In this document: positions 9,291 to 19,157 of the stretch, in pieces
Layout of the letters: each line of letters starts with the position of its first letter
How positions within the stretch are numbered: position 1 is the stretch's first letter
Assembly: GCF_001999965.1 (NCBI RefSeq)
Contig: NZ_CP019646.1
Coordinates: 2,542,001 to 2,606,000, forward strand
Direction: 5' to 3'
Length of the DNA stretch: 64,000 nucleotides
DNA from: Limihaloglobus sulfuriphilus
Lineage (GTDB): Bacteria > Planctomycetota > Phycisphaerae > Sedimentisphaerales > Sedimentisphaeraceae
Position numbers and translations under genes: made by a program
Notes under the pieces: generated by a model
What the model was told of the DNA's origin: nothing
Databases searched by the model: none
The model's input: the letters and a program-made list of their open reading frames with translations, nothing else

Positions 9291-10181
9291 TTAGCGAAAA
9301 CGTGCAGGCACCCACATTATATCATTTGCCTGATAATCCGGCCATCTGCCGTTTTCAGCATACCTGAAGGCCTCTTCTTTTTTCAGATATTCACAGTGGC
9401 CGTCCCAGTAGCCCATATTGATACCTTCCTGGTGACGATACGCCGGAGAATTCCAGCCGGGCCCCGAAGGGTTGGTATTGCTGCCCTGCACATCTCCGAA
9501 AATATCCCACATTCGTTTATAATCCGCGTTCTGCATCACCAGACCGAAGTCTGTCGAATCGCCGAAAGCGAAACACCTCTGGGGATATTTGACATCTGAT
9601 TGTTTAAAACCTATATAACCGCCTCGGAAGTCAGGATTGAAGCCGCTTGAACGCGGATCAGGGTTTAAACCCGTCCAGTTGTAGCCGTAGTTAATATCAA
9701 CACGCTCTGCGCCGGTGTCTAATATCTCTTTGTGAGGCGGAGAACTGGGGCACTGAAACTGCTTGGAAACGGTCAGGTCATTTGCGATGCTGTCGTCAAC
9801 TGTCTTTCCCGGGTCAACTAACTTACGGAAATACGGCATCTGAAACCACCTTGCTTGATAACTGCTTGTATCTTCAAGTACCGAGCCAGGGAACACGAAA
9901 GGCATATAGTAGCCTTTGTTCTCGTTGGCGTAGATTGTATTGGCGGTAGTCAGTGTCCTGACATTGTTCATGCAGACAATCCTCTTGGCGGCTTCCCGGG
10001 CCCTGTTAAGCGCCGGCAGCATTATCGCCATAAGCAGTGCTATAATTGAGATAACTACAAGCAGCTCTATGAGGGTGAAACCGCCGCGGAACCGACTCTT
10101 GCGAGAAGTTATGAGGGATGTGCGATTCTGTTTCGGGTTAGCTGCTTTAAAAGACATTTTCACGTTACTTCGATTTAACAT
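9291..10181 (-). CDS. Prepilin-type N-terminal cleavage/methylation domain protein
   Basis: 296 residues. A prepilin peptidase site lies at G34|F35 with Glu at +5, followed by a hydrophobic helix ([16 protein letters not shown], about 35-57), then [17 protein letters not shown], the usual pseudopilin neck. The globular part ends with a histidine-rich segment ([15 protein letters not shown]) typical of the H-x9-DG tail of planctomycete pseudopilin-like proteins (DUF1559 and relatives). These proteins are often encoded beside carbohydrate-degradation genes; their role is unproven. An internal start at 10157 (MSFKAANPK) would also keep the whole domain. It probably forms an operon with the PEP-CTERM gene downstream. 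Confidence 0.85.
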   Translation of the reverse strand: MLNRSNVKMSFKAANPKQNRTSLITSRKSRFRGGFTLIELLVVISIIALLMAIMLPALNRAREAAKRIVCMNNVRTLTTANTIYANENKGYYMPFVFPGSVLEDTSSYQARWFQMPYFRKLVDPGKTVDDSIANDLTVSKQFQCPSSPPHKEILDTGAERVDINYGYNWTGLNPDPRSSGFNPDFRGGYIGFKQSDVKYPQRCFAFGDSTDFGLVMQNADYKRMWDIFGDVQGSNTNPSGPGWNSPAYRHQEGINMGYWDGHCEYLKKEEAFRYAENGRWPDYQANDIMWVPARFR

Positions 10182-10584
10182 TCTTAATCCTTAAATGCAT
10201 ATGAATAAATTGTCATGTACAAACTTCTTTATGATTAGGATTGTAGCAGACGGCCGCGGTTCTGTCAACATAAAATCCGTAAAAAAATAGACTTTAAGGG
10301 AAACATTGTTTCCATAAAAAGAAAACAAATTTCTAAAAATCACTGAGACTTACTCGGTTTGAAATCAACACAAAACAAAACACTGCGACGTAAAATGCTT
10401 ACCAACAAGCGTTTAAAGTACAAAGTTAAATATCTTTTTTGAATATGCCCACTGAACATTAAAGAAACAATATTACAATATTACAGATACAAAAATTTAT
10501 TTATTCTCAAACATTTATTGCAAAATTGCCGAACAACTATTATTATATTTCTATGGCACAGACATTGGTTGCAAAGGAAAATGA
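10182..10584. promoter_or_regulatory. Divergent intergenic region with a candidate promoter for the LacI gene
   Basis: 403 bp without genes between the minus-strand prepilin gene and the plus-strand LacI gene, visibly AT-rich. Reading right, TTGCAA at 10518-10523 and TATTAT at 10541-10546 are 17 nt apart and lie 39 bp before the LacI ATG. An operator for the LacI protein would be expected here, but I could not identify a convincing palindrome. Confidence 0.45.
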
Positions 10585-11649
10585 ATGCTAAATATAAAAG
10601 TCAGACAAATAGCAAGAGAACTTGGGCTCGCTCCGTCAACGGTTTCAAAGGCGCTTCGCGGCACAAACACCGGCGTCTCCGCTGAAACCGCACGAAAGGT
10701 ATTGCGATATTGCGTATCGAACAAGCATTTCAGCAATTACCAGGCCGGCACACTGCTTTTGAGAATCGGCGAAAAAACCCGCGGCTCACAGATCTTCTGC
10801 ATAACACACCGCAGCGGCCTGAGCATGTACGATGAAGTGTTCCACGGAATATGCGATAAACTGCGTGAAAATCAATTCTTCCCTTCTCTTTACACACTTG
10901 ACCGCGAAGGTGTTAACGGGTTCCCTTTCAGCCTGGCCAGCGTTGCCGTAGTTCTGGGCAGGGTGCAGAAGTCTGTCCTTGAAAAACTCACCGAGAACAA
11001 TATCAAAACCGTTGTTGTCGATGATAAGGTCTCAGTCCCCGGTGTCAGCTGTGTAAACAGCAACAACCTCGAGGCGATGACCGCGGCGGTAGAGATACTG
11101 ATTGAAAAAGGGCACAAACGGATAGCCTTCCTGTGCAACCATGAAGACCAGATTTGCTACACACATACTTTTCACCAAAGGCAGCTCGGCTACATTGTGG
11201 GGCATTTGAATTCCGGATTGAAATACGATGAGAAACTCTTGATTACAGGCCAGCTTGAGAACATTGACGAACGCCATCTAACACCCAAAGTCTGCTTCTC
11301 GAGCATACGAATTCTCTGCCGCAGAATTCTCGATTTAAAACCCCTTCCAACTGCCGTAATTGCCGTAAACGACATGCACGGCTATATTTTGCGCCAGGTG
11401 CTAAATGAAGCCGGATTGAAAGTCCCCGAAGATATCAGCATAATCGGCTACGACGGCGAACACTGCCTCAACAACAACCAGACCATATACGCCCCGATTT
11501 CGACGATGGTTGTAAAATGGAAACTGATGGGCGTTGAAGCGGTAAACATGGCTTTGAGCTCACTTTATGACACCGATGCCCCCGAGAGGCATATAGAGGT
11601 ACCCACCACATACCAGGATGCCGGCACAGTCGCGCCGCCAAAAAACTGA
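10585..11649 (+). CDS. LacI/GalR-family transcriptional regulator
   Basis: 354 residues. The N-terminal helix-turn-helix is clear (VRQIARELGLAPSTVSKALRG, about 5-25), followed by a periplasmic-binding-protein-like sensor domain (HGICDKLREN, AFLCNHEDQICY, AVIAVNDMHGYILRQVL, EDISIIGYDGE). Such proteins bind palindromic operators and release or bind DNA on sensing a sugar. The ATG at 10585 has AAAGGA about 8 nt upstream. It lies between divergent glycan-utilisation genes and directly upstream of the GH16 gene, so it probably controls both sides. The segment after the HTH lacks the usual run of the family hinge helix, so DNA binding may be somewhat atypical. The effector is unknown. Confidence 0.9.
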   Translation: MLNIKVRQIARELGLAPSTVSKALRGTNTGVSAETARKVLRYCVSNKHFSNYQAGTLLLRIGEKTRGSQIFCITHRSGLSMYDEVFHGICDKLRENQFFPSLYTLDREGVNGFPFSLASVAVVLGRVQKSVLEKLTENNIKTVVVDDKVSVPGVSCVNSNNLEAMTAAVEILIEKGHKRIAFLCNHEDQICYTHTFHQRQLGYIVGHLNSGLKYDEKLLITGQLENIDERHLTPKVCFSSIRILCRRILDLKPLPTAVIAVNDMHGYILRQVLNEAGLKVPEDISIIGYDGEHCLNNNQTIYAPISTMVVKWKLMGVEAVNMALSSLYDTDAPERHIEVPTTYQDAGTVAPPKN

Positions 11650-11689
11650 AACCATCAGGGGCTGAGACTGTATAAATCTGGAGAATAAA

Positions 11690-13141
11690 ATGCGAAAAAT
11701 CGTAACAACCGCCGCTTTTCTGGCCGTCTGCCAGGCCGGTTTTTCAGTCAATCTGATTGCAAACGGCGATTTTGAAAGCGGTACCGTTGCGGGGCATTTT
11801 CTCTACGGCTATCCCGAAGGCTGGGAAGGCGTCAGCGTTGACGGCTGGCATCACAGTGACACCGGCTATCATAAAGACAGCTGCGGCATAGCAATATGGA
11901 ACAACAGCACACTGTTAGAGCAGCTCCTGGATTCCGGCCCCGCCCGCCGGTACAAGCTCACCGCCGAGATGATATACCACACAACCGAGGTGCTTGTAAA
12001 TAAGCGGGCTTACCTGCGGGCGCAATTCTGGCAGGGAAGCTATCCGGACGGCATACTCCTGGGCGAGGATGACGCCGGACTGCTCACACCCAGCCACAGT
12101 TCCGGGCAGTGGTACAACTTCTCAAAGATAATCACAACCCCTGCCGGCACCGACCAGATGCGGATTATATGTTCCACGGAGAGAATCAACACAAATGTAC
12201 CATCTTCGGGCAAGGCATACTGGGATAATATCGCCGTGGAGGTTCAGAGCGTTATAAATGACCCGGATTACAACGGCGATATGACGGTAAATATCCTCGA
12301 TTTTACCCTGATGGCATCTGGCTGGCTGAAGGTTGACGCAGATGTGAACCTGGCGGGAGAAAACTTCATAGACGGTGAAGACCTGGCGGTACTGGCCGAT
12401 AACTGGCTGGCCCGGCTTTGGGGGTATGAGCTTGTCTGGGCGGATGAGTTCAACGCCGCTCAGCTCGACACGGCCGCATGGACACATGATATCGGCACGG
12501 GCGACTGGGGCTGGGGCAACGGCGAATGGCAGTATTACACCGCCAGGCCGGAAAATATCAGGCTCCAGGACGGAAAGCTGATAATTGAAGCCCGAAAAGA
12601 AAATTACGGCACAAGCAGCTACACATCCGCCAGGATCAAAACACAGGGCAAACAGAGCTTCCAGTACGGCCGGATTGAGGTACGCATAAAGATGCCCGCA
12701 GGCGGAAATGGAATCTGGCCGGCGTTCTGGATGCTTGGAAACAATATATCAAACGTTGGCTGGCCGGCGTGCGGCGAGATCGACATCGTTGAGATGATGG
12801 AGGATCCATACAAAAGCTCAGGGGCCCTTCACTATGGCTCATCGGAGGAGCACCGATACCAAAGCGGAGATGACGCAGCCGCCGGGAACCTCTCATCGGA
12901 CTACCATGTTTTCGCTATTGAATGGGAACCAACCCAGATCCGCTGGTACCGTGATGATGTGAATTACTTCACGGCGACGCAGTGGTGGAGCAGCACCGGC
13001 GAATACCCGGCACCGTTCAACCAGCAGTTCTATATCCTGCTCAACTTCGCCGTTGGAGCTCACTGGACGGTCGAAGACCCCAATGTCGTCTTTCCGCAGC
13101 AGCTTATGGTCGATTACGTCAGAGTGTACCGTAAAAGATAG
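11690..13141 (+). CDS. Secreted GH16 endo-glucanase/galactanase with dockerin repeat
   Basis: 483 residues. Signal peptide about 1-20 (IVTTAAFLAVCQAGFSV); N-terminal CBM-like beta-sandwich about 21-185 (NLIANGDFESG to AYWDNIAVEV); dockerin-like pair about 193-240 (DYNGDMTVNILDFTLMASGWL, EDLAVLADNWLA); GH16 catalytic domain about 243-483. The GH16 signature ExDxxE is present as E363-I-D365-I-V-E368, with E363 the nucleophile and E368 the acid/base by family knowledge. GH16 enzymes cut beta-1,3/1,4-glucans, agar or carrageenan-type galactans; subfamily cannot be decided here. GGAGA lies 6 nt before the ATG. It is 40 bp downstream of the LacI gene and probably in its operon. Confidence 0.9.
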   Translation: MRKIVTTAAFLAVCQAGFSVNLIANGDFESGTVAGHFLYGYPEGWEGVSVDGWHHSDTGYHKDSCGIAIWNNSTLLEQLLDSGPARRYKLTAEMIYHTTEVLVNKRAYLRAQFWQGSYPDGILLGEDDAGLLTPSHSSGQWYNFSKIITTPAGTDQMRIICSTERINTNVPSSGKAYWDNIAVEVQSVINDPDYNGDMTVNILDFTLMASGWLKVDADVNLAGENFIDGEDLAVLADNWLARLWGYELVWADEFNAAQLDTAAWTHDIGTGDWGWGNGEWQYYTARPENIRLQDGKLIIEARKENYGTSSYTSARIKTQGKQSFQYGRIEVRIKMPAGGNGIWPAFWMLGNNISNVGWPACGEIDIVEMMEDPYKSSGALHYGSSEEHRYQSGDDAAAGNLSSDYHVFAIEWEPTQIRWYRDDVNYFTATQWWSSTGEYPAPFNQQFYILLNFAVGAHWTVEDPNVVFPQQLMVDYVRVYRKR

Positions 13142-13150
13142 GCGTAATTC

Positions 13151-13203
13151 AGGGTGGTTTTAATCTGGGAAGCCGTATTTTAATGCTTCAAAACCGCTGC
13201 CCT
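13151..13203. terminator. Hairpin between convergent genes, possible bidirectional terminator
   Basis: An imperfect long inverted repeat (GGGTGGTTTT against AAAACCGCTGCCC) encloses a smaller GAAGC/GCTTC hairpin. It sits in the 76-bp gap between the convergent GH16 and DUF454 genes. The T and A runs inside the stem would serve either direction. Confidence 0.4.
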
Positions 13204-13217
13204 AAAGTGCGGCTGGT

Positions 13218-13589
13218 TTATGTTTTTCCGGGAACATAGGTGTTGAGGCCGAGGATATGCTTTGATACGGCGGCAGCAATGATCAGCAGCAGTATTTTTA
13301 CCGTGAAATGCAGCGGGGCGAACACCACAGAATAGCCTATAGTAATCCATAACAGCGAAACCGCGGAGATTTTGTGGGAGAGCCTGATGCTTCTATTCTG
13401 GCGGTAGTTTCTGATATACTCGCCGCAGATGCGGTTGTTGAGCAGCCAGTGGTGCGCTTTTTGCGAGCTTCTGGCAAAGCATACCCCCGCCAGCAGCAGA
13501 AACGGCGTGGTTGGCAGCAGAGGGATAAACATGCCAAGCACACCCAACCCCACAGATATAAATCCGCTAATTATAAGTATCTGTTTCAT
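13218..13589 (-). CDS. DUF454 (YbaN-like) inner-membrane protein
   Basis: 123 residues with four hydrophobic stretches. The family hallmark is visible near the N-terminus: LGVLGMFIPLLPTTPFLLLAGVCFARSS (read in part), followed by the soluble HHWLLNNRICGEYIRNY segment. Length matches the family. Function is unknown; YbaN-like proteins are integral inner-membrane proteins found beside diverse genes. It stands alone, convergent with the GH16 gene, and I see no functional link. Confidence 0.85.
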   Translation of the reverse strand: MKQILIISGFISVGLGVLGMFIPLLPTTPFLLLAGVCFARSSQKAHHWLLNNRICGEYIRNYRQNRSIRLSHKISAVSLLWITIGYSVVFAPLHFTVKILLLIIAAAVSKHILGLNTYVPGKT

Positions 13590-13671
13590 ACTGTTGCTGC
13601 TTTTCGCCGCGATACGGGTTGAAGCCTTTCAAACATACATTTGTAACATCTTACAATAGTTAAGTTTGTGT

Positions 13672-14601
13672 TCATTCTTTGGATAAAACTCCAATTTCTT
13701 TCATCCAGTCCTCACACGCCGCGGGCCACTGCGATGCCGGGCCGGCCTGAGGCCGCGTGCCAAAGCCGTGTCCGCCTTTGAGATATATGTGCATTTCAGC
13801 GGCAACGCCGGCATCGAGACAGGCCTGGTAAAAGAGCAGGCTGTTTTGAGGCAAGACGCCCTTATCATCGCCGGCATGAACCAGAAACGCCGGCGGGGTA
13901 TCGGCTCTAACCTGCATTTCGTTTGACATAAGCTCAACCAGCTCGGGCTCGGGATCGCTGCCGAGCAGCTTTTGGCGAGAACCCATGTGGCCAATGCCGC
14001 TCTTCATGGAGATCACGGGGTAGATCAGCACCTGGAAGTCCGGCCTGCATGAAACCGCATCAACGGGGTCCGTCTTGCCGGGCAGTTTTACCGGATCATT
14101 GAAATGTGTGCCGGCACTTGATGCCAGATGCCCGCCGGCGGAAAAACCCAGAATACCGATCCTTTTGGGGTCAATATCCCATTTTTCCGCATTTGAGCGG
14201 ACAGTGCGTATCGTCCGCTGGGCATCTGCCAGGGGAACGGGGTGACGGTATCCGTTTGCCGGCAGCCTGTAGGTAAGCACAAATGCGTTGATGCCGATAC
14301 TGTTTAGCCATTCCGCGATTTGCACCCCCTCGTGGTCATCGGCGAGCCTGGCATAGCCGCCGCCCGGGCAGACAATAACCGCAGCTTTCGAAGACGGCTG
14401 AGCTGGGGCCGGATAAAAGTCCATCGAGGGTATATCTGCATCTGCGCCGCCCTTTGAGAAAGGAATTTCACTCTGCCACAATTGCAATGTCATTTTGTTC
14501 TCCTGTTTTTCCAGAGTTTCTGCGCCGCAAACACCGGCCAGCACGAGACAAAACGCGGCCAATGCGAGCTTTTTAGGATATTCTGTTGATAGTATTTTCA
14601 T
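13672..14601 (-). CDS. Secreted alpha/beta-hydrolase esterase (acetyl-xylan-esterase-like)
   Basis: 309 residues. Signal peptide about 1-27 (LALAAFCLVLAGVCGA). It is an alpha/beta-hydrolase: oxyanion-hole motif VCPGGGYARLADDHEG (about 77-92), nucleophile S154 in GFSAGGHLAS, acid in LVHAGDDKG, and histidine in KGGHGFGTRP near the C-terminus. This is the layout of the secreted esterase family often annotated as xylan or pectin acetylesterase, which removes ester groups from polysaccharides. The substrate is not determined. It lies 22 nt downstream of the ZntB-like gene in the same orientation but looks functionally unrelated to it. Confidence 0.85.
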   Translation of the reverse strand: MKILSTEYPKKLALAAFCLVLAGVCGAETLEKQENKMTLQLWQSEIPFSKGGADADIPSMDFYPAPAQPSSKAAVIVCPGGGYARLADDHEGVQIAEWLNSIGINAFVLTYRLPANGYRHPVPLADAQRTIRTVRSNAEKWDIDPKRIGILGFSAGGHLASSAGTHFNDPVKLPGKTDPVDAVSCRPDFQVLIYPVISMKSGIGHMGSRQKLLGSDPEPELVELMSNEMQVRADTPPAFLVHAGDDKGVLPQNSLLFYQACLDAGVAAEMHIYLKGGHGFGTRPQAGPASQWPAACEDWMKEIGVLSKE

Positions 14602-14623
14602 TCTGATACCTGAAACTGTCTTT

Positions 14624-15589
14624 TCAAAACCATTTTTTCTTTTTGAATATTAAAATCTGCAGTATTACCACAGCACACAAGAAAAGAATGAATACCCAGA
14701 AGGCGAACCTGTATTCAGCCCCGGGTATGCCGGCAACGTTGATGCCGAGCAGTCCGGTAAGAAAACCCAGCGGCATAAACAGAGCAGCCACGATGGAAAG
14801 AACGTACATACGGGTATTCATCTGCTCAGCCAGCCGGTTGGAGAGCTCTTCCTGGCTGACGGCCGCCCTGTCGCGTACAGAGTCGAGATCTTCGGTAAAC
14901 CGCATCAGCTGATCTGTGATTTCCCGCAGATAAACCCTGTCGCGGTCCTGCATCCAGGCTATTTTTTCGGTTTGAATCCGTGTCATTGCTTCCCGCTGCG
15001 GGGCCAGATGCCGCCGGAGCATTATCGCCTCGCGGCGGAGCTCGGATATCTTGGAACGCAATGAATAACTTTCAGTATCGATGATATCTTCTTCTATCTG
15101 AGCAGTCCTGTCTTCGAACTCCTCTACTGTGCCGCCCATCCTCGAGATGAGGTTGCCGGCAATCTCCACCAGCAGCTCAGAGGTATTTTCAGGGCCCTGG
15201 TTTGCCTCGAAAGCCTTTATTATGTCATCTTCGCTGAGCAGTTTTCGCCGGCGGGTGGTTATCAGCCGGTCCTGTTCAACCCATAGACGTATCGCAACCA
15301 TGTCTTCGGGGTCTGAGCCGGGGTTTAGATTCACACCCCGAAGCGCGGCAAGCAGCCCGCCATCGACCATGGCTGCTCTGGGCCGGCTCTCTTCGCTGAG
15401 AAGCGAGTCAATAACAACCTCATCGAGGCCGCTGTTGCTGGTAATCCAGTCGATGGTTTCGGGGCTTGTATAGTCAAAATGCAGCCACAAAGGGCCGTCC
15501 TGGGGTTTCCATTTGTTCACAGATTCCCAGTCCAGTCTTTTGGCCGAGCCTTTGCCGTCCATCAGATATGCGTATAAAAGTCCGTTCAT
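14624..15589 (-). CDS. CorA/ZntB-family divalent metal transporter
   Basis: 321 residues. Long N-terminal cytoplasmic domain with helices (SLRSKISELRREAIMLRRHL, REAMTRIQTEK), then two C-terminal membrane segments: VLSIVAALFMPLGFLTGLLG and FAFWVFILFLCAVVILQILIF. The selectivity motif is GIN (GLLGINVAGIPGAEYRFAFW), closer to the GVN and IPG pattern of ZntB than to the GMN of CorA, so Zn2+ or another divalent ion is more likely than Mg2+. Family proteins act as pentamers. No regulatory element is evident upstream. Confidence 0.85.
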   Translation of the reverse strand: MNGLLYAYLMDGKGSAKRLDWESVNKWKPQDGPLWLHFDYTSPETIDWITSNSGLDEVVIDSLLSEESRPRAAMVDGGLLAALRGVNLNPGSDPEDMVAIRLWVEQDRLITTRRRKLLSEDDIIKAFEANQGPENTSELLVEIAGNLISRMGGTVEEFEDRTAQIEEDIIDTESYSLRSKISELRREAIMLRRHLAPQREAMTRIQTEKIAWMQDRDRVYLREITDQLMRFTEDLDSVRDRAAVSQEELSNRLAEQMNTRMYVLSIVAALFMPLGFLTGLLGINVAGIPGAEYRFAFWVFILFLCAVVILQILIFKKKKWF

Positions 15590-15654
15590 TTGTACCGCCT
15601 CTTTTTGAATATTACTGATTTTAACCTATTTTATAGAGGTCAGGCGTATATTGC

Positions 15655-16044
15655 AAACTAAAACGCAGAGCTTTTGTATTCCGAGAGGGCAATAACCAGT
15701 ATAATTCTATTGACAATGAGGGGATTTCGTATGATAATGCCGGCAACATGACTGAGGATATACAAGATTATACCTACACTTATGACTATGAAAGTCGGCT
15801 TGTCAGGATTGAAGACAGCCAGAGCGCGGCAGTTGCTCAGTTTTGCTATGATGCCCTGGGCAGGCGGATTATGAAGGACGACAACACGGTGGATTATCCC
15901 TGGATGTATTATTATGACAACAAGGGGCGGATGACCATAAGCAGGTCAACCGTCTCGGTTGACATTGACAGAGCGAAAATTCCTCTCCGCTGTAAATGCC
16001 CAGCGGGAAAGACCAAAATAGGATTTATATGTATAATACTTTAA
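15655..16044 (+). pseudogene. RHS/YD-repeat protein remnant (copy 1)
   Basis: The frame reads NQYNSIDNEGISYDNAGNM, then TYTYDYESRLVRIED, AVAQFCYDALGRRIMKDDN and YYYDNKGRM, which are YD repeats of the RHS family. The upstream repeats and N-terminus that make an RHS protein (usually over 1000 residues) are absent, and the frame stops at 16044 after unrelated sequence. It is a decayed or truncated 3' fragment. A second copy of its core lies at 20629-20751, on the far side of an AT-rich insert. Confidence 0.75.
15811..15933 (+). repeat. Direct repeat, left copy (RHS core)
   Basis: This 123-bp segment aligns without gaps to 20629-20751, with only a handful of mismatches by eye. Both copies encode QFCYDAL[GS]RRIMKDDNT and DYPWMYYYDNKGRM. 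The similarity falls away on both sides, so this marks the boundary of the insert. Confidence 0.85.
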
Positions 16045-19000
16045 AATACAACCATAGCTTGAAATGTAAAAGGTTATCAATAAAGAACATAGATGATGTA
16101 CTCAACAAAAAGAGACTTCCCCTCTTTACTTTGCTCTTAACTATTCTTTGTTTAACTTGCGGAAGTTTTGGTGTTGAGGTATCTAATGTATCTGCTGCCC
16201 AAAGAACAGATGGCAGTGGACTTGTAGATATCTATTATACTCTGTCTGATTTGAGTGATGGTAACTGTGAAATTAGTCTTCAAATTAGTTATGACAGCGG
16301 AAGTACTTGGGATGTTGAGGCATCATCACTTACTGGAGACATAGGTGATGGCGTTACTTCAGGGGGCAAACATATTGCCTGGGATAGTAAGGCTGATCTG
16401 CCCGAAGCCAACAACTCGTTCTATCGAGTTAAGGTCATTGCAAAAGGTTATAGCGAGTTTGGGACATATACCATTGATGGTGATACCTCATATAACAATG
16501 AACTTCGCATTTACAATATCCCGGAGGGTATGGCTAGAATATCTTATGTTTCAGGTTATACAACGAATTTTTCTTTGAGTTCGCCAAAACCCGCCTGGGG
16601 AAGATATGCTTGCAATTGTGTTTCTTTTAAAGCTACAACATATCATGTAGTTCCTTTTGAAGAATGTTGGGGTTATTATTTATATTTAAATGATTTACTT
16701 TCATGTTTAGATTGTTTGCCTCCCGCTTATATAAAAATTGAACATGATACTTATTTAAGGGTGTGGTTGTGGGATGAGCCAGTGGGTACCGGCAATACAC
16801 TAACACATCGAGATGGGCAGGTAACTTTCAGATTAGATACCATTACAGCGACAGATGAAGGTATATCAGATATTTTTTCAATTCACAACAACGCAGATTA
16901 TGGAGAAAGTTACATTTCGATTGATAAGGTAGCAAGTCCTCTCGGAACTCTCTCTAGTGACGACATGCCCAGAGGAACATGGAAGTGGCACATTCCTATT
17001 GATGGACATGTTGCATATAATACAACACTGGATTTCTCATGGGAAACAGATTCTTACGCAAAAATAGAAATATATGCAACTGCTTATGGTCCGAATGGTT
17101 CAACATATCCAAAGTTGTTATATTCAAACAGTAATGTTTCTACAGGTTCTGGTTCCAACTCATTATTATTAGGATCTGGCAATCCGTTGCCGGGAGATGA
17201 AAATACCTATGAAGTTGTTTTTTCTGCATATATATTCAACGGTGAATATGACTACCAAGTACCCAATGATACGGATTATGATGTTCTGACGGTTTCAGAA
17301 AACCTTCGCACTGATTATCGCCCTCAAATACCTAATATTGCATCGGCAAAACGTGACTGGATATTGATAAGATCGGGAGAGTTTGAGAATTATAGTAGAG
17401 AGAAATTACTGGATATATATAATCGCTATATGAATGTTTATACAACTATTCGAAATGAAATCAAAAATAAGGCACAAGCAGCAATTGAAGATCAAATATG
17501 GGATGTGTTTGGTTTTGTTTTTCCAGAACCAGTTATGGTAGCGGCTGGAGCTGCATCAGGTAGATATTCAAATTTCGATGCATTATTGCTTGATATTTCA
17601 AAAGCTGTACTAAAATATGTCAAGTCTGATAGTGGGCTTGATGATTGGCTTATTCCTCAAGTTATTCCATATATGCTAAAATCAGCTTATAGAGTTTATG
17701 ATCATGAAAAAAATTGCCTCGAACTTCAATATTACATTTACATAATTGATTATGTAGCGGTACTTCTAGATGATATTATTGCTACAGCAACAGATGGTGA
17801 GTACCCAGGGAAGGTGGTTATCAGCTGGACGCCAATAAATAATGCAACTCAATATACTGTTTACAGGTCAACACAGCCAGATTCATCAGATATTTCTATA
17901 TTATTCAGTGCAGTTTACGCAGAGACTATTGAAGATACAACTATTGAACCGGGACGTACTTATTATTATTCAGTCAGAACCGAGGTAGATGGAAAGATGT
18001 ATTTTTCAGAAGCTGATGCAGGTTTTGCAAGGCATGAACTGAATTTCACACTAAACTCCAGTCATGGAAACCCAGTTCCTGAACCTGATACATATAAATA
18101 CATAGCAGGTGCCAGTGTTCCACCTGGTACAGTGCAATCGCCGGCAGATCAAACAAATACAACAAGGTATATATGTACCGGCTATTATGGCACCGGCAGT
18201 GCTCCGAGCGGCAATACAAATTCTTATACCTCATTTGCAATTACAGAAGAATCATCCATTACCTGGAAATGGAACCCTCAGTATATGGTGACTGCTACGG
18301 CAGGTAACAATGGATACCTCACCCTAAATCCATCAGGCTGGCATGACAGGGGTACGTCAATTACCGTCTCGGCACAACCCAACAATAGTTATGAAATTGA
18401 CAGATGGATTGTAAACGGCGTTAACGTGCAAAATGGGGGTGTAAGTTTATCACTGAATAATATTTCAAATGCCAAAAATATATTTGTGATATTTTCTGGA
18501 ATTGAAATCAATTTTTCTATTGTATCCGAACACGGGGAATCCAGTCCTGAAATCGGCAGCTATTCTTACGTTGTCAATGATATAGTTCCAGAAGGAAGTG
18601 TTAATTCTCCGGCAGATGACAACGGTAGTCAGCGTTTCATTTGTTCCGGCTTTGAGGGGACTGGTGACGCTCCAAGCGGTAGGGAAACCTCATATTCCTC
18701 ATTTTCAATTACACAGGACTCTTGCATAATATGGCAATGGTATCCTCAATATATGGTTTCTATGGATGTTGCTTATGGAGGTTCAATAGTGGAAAACCCT
18801 GCTGGTTGGAAAGATACAGGCAGTTCCATAGATGCCCGAATTCAACCTCAAGAGGGTTTTGGTGTAAATAAGTGGTATGTCAATGGTATTGCTTATCAAG
18901 ACGGTGGAGAGAGTTTCAGTTTCGACAATTTAAACGAGCCAGTTAATATTTATGCAGACATGATTTCACTGACTCCGTTGATAGCAGGAGATATTACAGG

Positions 19001-19157
19001 TGAGGGTCTTGTAAACTTAAGGGACTTTACAATTTTGGCATCACAATGGCTGGCATCCCCAGGTGTAGCATCGGCAGATGTTTCTGAACCATGTGATGGT
19101 TATGTCGATTACTTAGATCTTATTGTGTTGGCCGAGAGCTGGCTTAGTGGAAATTGA
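16029..19157 (+). CDS. Large secreted protein with Fn3-like domain, tandem repeats and C-terminal dockerin pair
   Basis: 1043 residues from the ATG at 16029; an in-frame ATG at 15996 adds 11 residues overlapping the RHS remnant and is less likely. A signal or anchor helix lies about residues 30-48 (LPLFTLLLTILCLTCGSFG). The N-terminal domain resembles secreted beta-sandwich proteins (GSGLVDIYYTLSDLSDGNCEI). A fibronectin-III-like domain follows at about 595-665 (VVISWTPINNATQYTVYRS), then two copies of a roughly 150-residue repeat (PQYMVTATAGNNGYLTLNPSGW and PQYMVSMDVAYGGSIVENPAGW, each with a G-G-[DT]-x-A-PSG turn). A dockerin-like pair closes the protein (GLVNLRDFTILASQWL, GYVDYLDLIVLAESWL). 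No catalytic motif is seen; an adhesive or structural role is likely. Base composition is clearly AT-richer than its neighbours, suggesting transfer. Confidence 0.8.
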   Translation: MYNTLKYNHSLKCKRLSIKNIDDVLNKKRLPLFTLLLTILCLTCGSFGVEVSNVSAAQRTDGSGLVDIYYTLSDLSDGNCEISLQISYDSGSTWDVEASSLTGDIGDGVTSGGKHIAWDSKADLPEANNSFYRVKVIAKGYSEFGTYTIDGDTSYNNELRIYNIPEGMARISYVSGYTTNFSLSSPKPAWGRYACNCVSFKATTYHVVPFEECWGYYLYLNDLLSCLDCLPPAYIKIEHDTYLRVWLWDEPVGTGNTLTHRDGQVTFRLDTITATDEGISDIFSIHNNADYGESYISIDKVASPLGTLSSDDMPRGTWKWHIPIDGHVAYNTTLDFSWETDSYAKIEIYATAYGPNGSTYPKLLYSNSNVSTGSGSNSLLLGSGNPLPGDENTYEVVFSAYIFNGEYDYQVPNDTDYDVLTVSENLRTDYRPQIPNIASAKRDWILIRSGEFENYSREKLLDIYNRYMNVYTTIRNEIKNKAQAAIEDQIWDVFGFVFPEPVMVAAGAASGRYSNFDALLLDISKAVLKYVKSDSGLDDWLIPQVIPYMLKSAYRVYDHEKNCLELQYYIYIIDYVAVLLDDIIATATDGEYPGKVVISWTPINNATQYTVYRSTQPDSSDISILFSAVYAETIEDTTIEPGRTYYYSVRTEVDGKMYFSEADAGFARHELNFTLNSSHGNPVPEPDTYKYIAGASVPPGTVQSPADQTNTTRYICTGYYGTGSAPSGNTNSYTSFAITEESSITWKWNPQYMVTATAGNNGYLTLNPSGWHDRGTSITVSAQPNNSYEIDRWIVNGVNVQNGGVSLSLNNISNAKNIFVIFSGIEINFSIVSEHGESSPEIGSYSYVVNDIVPEGSVNSPADDNGSQRFICSGFEGTGDAPSGRETSYSSFSITQDSCIIWQWYPQYMVSMDVAYGGSIVENPAGWKDTGSSIDARIQPQEGFGVNKWYVNGIAYQDGGESFSFDNLNEPVNIYADMISLTPLIAGDITGEGLVNLRDFTILASQWLASPGVASADVSEPCDGYVDYLDLIVLAESWLSGN

